From Bacteroidota bacterium (GTDB lineage Bacteria > Bacteroidota > Ignavibacteria > UBA10030 > BY39), in NCBI GenBank assembly GCA_018830765.1, contig JAHJRJ010000265.1, forward strand, positions 1 through 8,913: a DNA stretch of 8,913 bases. The letters are read 5' to 3'. The position numbers and the translations under genes are program-made. The notes beneath the pieces are model-generated. The model was given only the letters and a program-made list of their open reading frames with translations, made no database searches and was not told the origin of the DNA. Position 1 is the stretch's first letter. Every line of letters starts with the position of its first letter. Of the stretch, positions 7,486-8,913 are shown piece after piece.

Positions 7486-8379
7486 TTAATACGCCGCTTC
7501 AGTTGCCTTCGTTCGCCTCATAAACGTCAGACTAAAGAAAAGTAAAATCAAAAATATCACCATCGATAGCGCCGCTGCATAACCGTATCTGTACAAATTA
7601 AACGCTGCCTTATAGACAAACGAAATTAAAATATGCGTTTGGTCTGACGGCTCACCGGCATTACTCACAAGCCAAACAATGTTGAGGTTGTTGAATGTCC
7701 AAACTATACCAAGCGTAATTGCCGGGATCATCACCGGACGGATTAGCGGAATAGTTATGTTTTTCAACTTCTGAAACCAAGATGCACCGTCAATATTGGC
7801 GGCTTCGTAAAGTTCGTGCGGAATGCTTTGCAGTGCACCGAGCGCGACGACCATCATAAACGGAAAACCGAGCCAGACGTTCGTGAGAATACAGGCAAGA
7901 AATGCCTCGGTGGGACTTTTCAGCCATTCGACGGCCGGAAGCGAGAGATATTTTGTAATCAGTAGGTTTATAGACCCGTATTCGTAGTTGAACATACCGC
8001 GCCAAGTGAGGGCGACAATGTATTGCGGAATTGCCCACGGTAAAATCAAAAGCGTGCGGTAAACTCCTTTACCGCGTATATGTTGATTCAAAAGCAAAGC
8101 CAGGAAAACACCGATTACAACGTGGAAGAATACGTTCACAGACGTCCAAATAATTGTTTTCAGAAAAACGACGTAAAAGTTTGGTTCAGTCGGCTCTGTA
8201 AAAACCTTGATGTATTGCGTAAAACCGATGAGGCGCCAATCTTGTATGTGGCGGAGGTTCATATTTGAAAACGAAATAACAAGGTTGTATATGAACGGAT
8301 AAAATACAACCGCAGCCAGCACCAAAAATGTGGGAACTATGAAGAATGAGATAAATAGGTTTTTATGTAGGTTACTCAT
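7486..8379 (-). CDS. malF: MalF/UgpA-like carbohydrate ABC transporter permease
   Basis: A 297-residue permease, the partner of the MalG-like protein. Six hydrophobic segments are visible (about 10-35, 73-97, 107-127, 160-183, 215-238, 265-288). The EAA loop is at 192-212 (YEAANIDGAS followed by ITIPLIRP). The segment LLILPWAIPQYIVALTWRGM (110-129) is typical of this sugar-permease family. It lacks the large periplasmic P2 loop and the additional N-terminal helices of E. coli MalF (about 510 residues), so it is of the short MalF/UgpA/LacF type found in many bacteria and archaea. The exact sugar cannot be read from the sequence. It is the first gene of the visible operon. Upstream lies the hairpin repeat and a broken reading frame, not a binding-protein gene. 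I see no convincing sigma-70-type promoter; a weak TTGCAG followed 17 nt later by TCTAAA lies between the hairpin and the ATG. Confidence 0.91.
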   Translation of the reverse strand: MSNLHKNLFISFFIVPTFLVLAAVVFYPFIYNLVISFSNMNLRHIQDWRLIGFTQYIKVFTEPTEPNFYVVFLKTIIWTSVNVFFHVVIGVFLALLLNQHIRGKGVYRTLLILPWAIPQYIVALTWRGMFNYEYGSINLLITKYLSLPAVEWLKSPTEAFLACILTNVWLGFPFMMVVALGALQSIPHELYEAANIDGASWFQKLKNITIPLIRPVMIPAITLGIVWTFNNLNIVWLVSNAGEPSDQTHILISFVYKAAFNLYRYGYAAALSMVIFLILLFFSLTFMRRTKATEAAY

Positions 8380-8417
8380 GTTCTAATTTTAGATTTTACA
8401 TTTTGTTTTACTGCAAT

Positions 8418-8452
8418 TTCACCCCGATATCTTCGGGGTGAACGCTGATGCG
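8418..8452. repeat. Hairpin repeat, copy B, upstream of the malF-like gene
   Basis: A perfect 10-bp stem: TTCACCCCGA (8418-8427) with TCGGGGTGAA (8433-8442), loop TATCT, followed by CGCTGATGCG to 8452. Compared with the copy at 1582-1622, both read ACCCCG, 5-7 nt, CGGGGT, two bases, ACGC, one base, GATGCG, in the same orientation. It lies 39-73 bp upstream of the malF start codon, almost the same distance as copy A from the M16 gene. It is a dispersed repeat or a regulatory hairpin; no coding role is seen. Confidence 0.7.
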
Positions 8453-8484
8453 GCGAAAAAAGCATTTTCCATCGTAAACGCGAA

Positions 8485-8795
8485 TCACGTTGAACTCCTA
8501 TGTTTATGCCAAATGCCAATATAATCTTTAATAACATGTTTTGCAATACCCGTATTTTGTAAGTACACCCAATGAACGCCATGTGAGTAGGCTTCTCGCA
8601 TGATTCGAGCTATAGCACTTGTTGTTTTAGAAACTACGTACCATAGAGCTTGTCCAGGTTTTATTGTTTCTTTTGTTCTGACATTAGAAAACGAGACCTG
8701 GTAGGGTTGTCCTCACTGCCCCAACCAAGGAACTTCAACTTTTGGTTCTCAAATATGTAGAATTCAATTGTACTCGTTTTTATGTTAAAAAGCAA
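8485..8795 (-). pseudogene. Unrecognised short reading frame, apparently frameshifted
   Basis: Two overlapping minus-strand frames read like one protein of about 103 residues split by a one-base shift. The first (open from the TAA at 8811-8813, possible TTG start 8795) gives STIEFYIFENQKLKFLGWG, then SEDN near 8706. The second (open from 8712 to TGA at 8485-8487) gives PYQVSFSNVRTKETIKPGQ, then ALWYVVSKTTSAIARIMRE and ends WHKHRSST. The junction around 8700-8710 (AACCCTACC on the minus strand) would be repaired by one extra base. The second frame has no start codon before the ATG at 8601. Amino-acid composition looks protein-like, with Trp/Tyr clusters and a mixed charged helix, but I do not recognise a family. 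It could be chance open frame; confidence that it was once coding is moderate to low. Confidence 0.4.
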
Positions 8796-8803
8796 ATTTG
8801 ATT

Positions 8804-8875
8804 TTAGTAATTAACGCATAAGCTTTCAATTAGATATTTAATTACAATTACTAAGCAGCCTACGACTGCCGTAGG
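8804..8875. repeat. AT-rich inverted repeat and adjacent small hairpin
   Basis: TTAGTAATT (8804-8812) is the exact reverse complement of AATTACTAA (8846-8854), 33 bp apart. Immediately beyond is a 6-bp hairpin, CCTACG (8859-8864) with CGTAGG (8870-8875), loop ACTGC. The surrounding DNA to 8913 is AT-rich and I see no gene in it. These may be promoter/operator or repeat-derived elements, or chance in AT-rich sequence. Confidence 0.35.
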
Positions 8876-8913
8876 TAGATCCAATCATATCAATCAGGCT
8901 TTTATCAGCAGAC

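Noticed and set aside
8376..8582. Minus-strand open frame of 68 codons just upstream of malF
   Set aside because: It translates through the hairpin repeat, overlaps the start of malF by 4 nt in another frame, and reads as low-quality basic sequence; the alternative frame to 8485 looks more protein-like.
1..8913. CRISPR arrays, tRNA or rRNA genes, insertion sequences
   Set aside because: I saw no regularly spaced direct repeats, cloverleaf or rRNA signatures, or transposase motifs on either strand.

Overview
The window looks like chromosomal DNA of a Bacteroidota/Chlorobiota/Ignavibacteriota-type bacterium (FCB group). The grounds are moderate-to-low GC, few strong Shine-Dalgarno sites, a secreted two-domain-type M16 peptidase, a TonB-receptor plug fragment, a PgpH-type 7TM-HD phosphodiesterase and XerD. 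The lineage is inferred from gene content only. Nearly all genes lie on the minus strand.

Layout from left to right. At 1-1551 (-) is the N-terminal 517 residues of a secreted M16 zinc peptidase that runs off the left edge. A hairpin repeat lies just upstream of it. At 1645-1962 (+) is a remnant of a TonB-dependent receptor plug domain with no start and no barrel, followed by a rho-independent terminator (1994-2023). At 2073-3422 (-) is a class V aminotransferase / cysteine desulfurase-like gene with an in-frame TAA and an apparent internal deletion. At 3472-8379 (-) is a compact block transcribed right to left: malF-like permease, malG-like permease, pgpH-like c-di-AMP phosphodiesterase, xerD. 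Spacings in this block are 1 nt, 6 nt and a 4-nt overlap, so it is very probably one operon. The right end (8380-8913) holds a second copy of the hairpin repeat, a short frameshifted unknown reading frame and AT-rich DNA with small inverted repeats.

How the genes may work together: malF and malG would form the membrane channel of a carbohydrate ABC importer, but no binding protein or ATPase is present. The PgpH-like enzyme would hydrolyse cyclic di-AMP at the membrane, and XerD resolves chromosome dimers. Their tight packing implies co-expression but not a shared pathway.

I do not see a defence system, CRISPR array, rRNA, tRNA or intact mobile element. The points most worth a second look are the hairpin repeat placed at about the same distance upstream of two genes, the doubly damaged desulfurase-like gene, and the cluster of three degraded reading frames.
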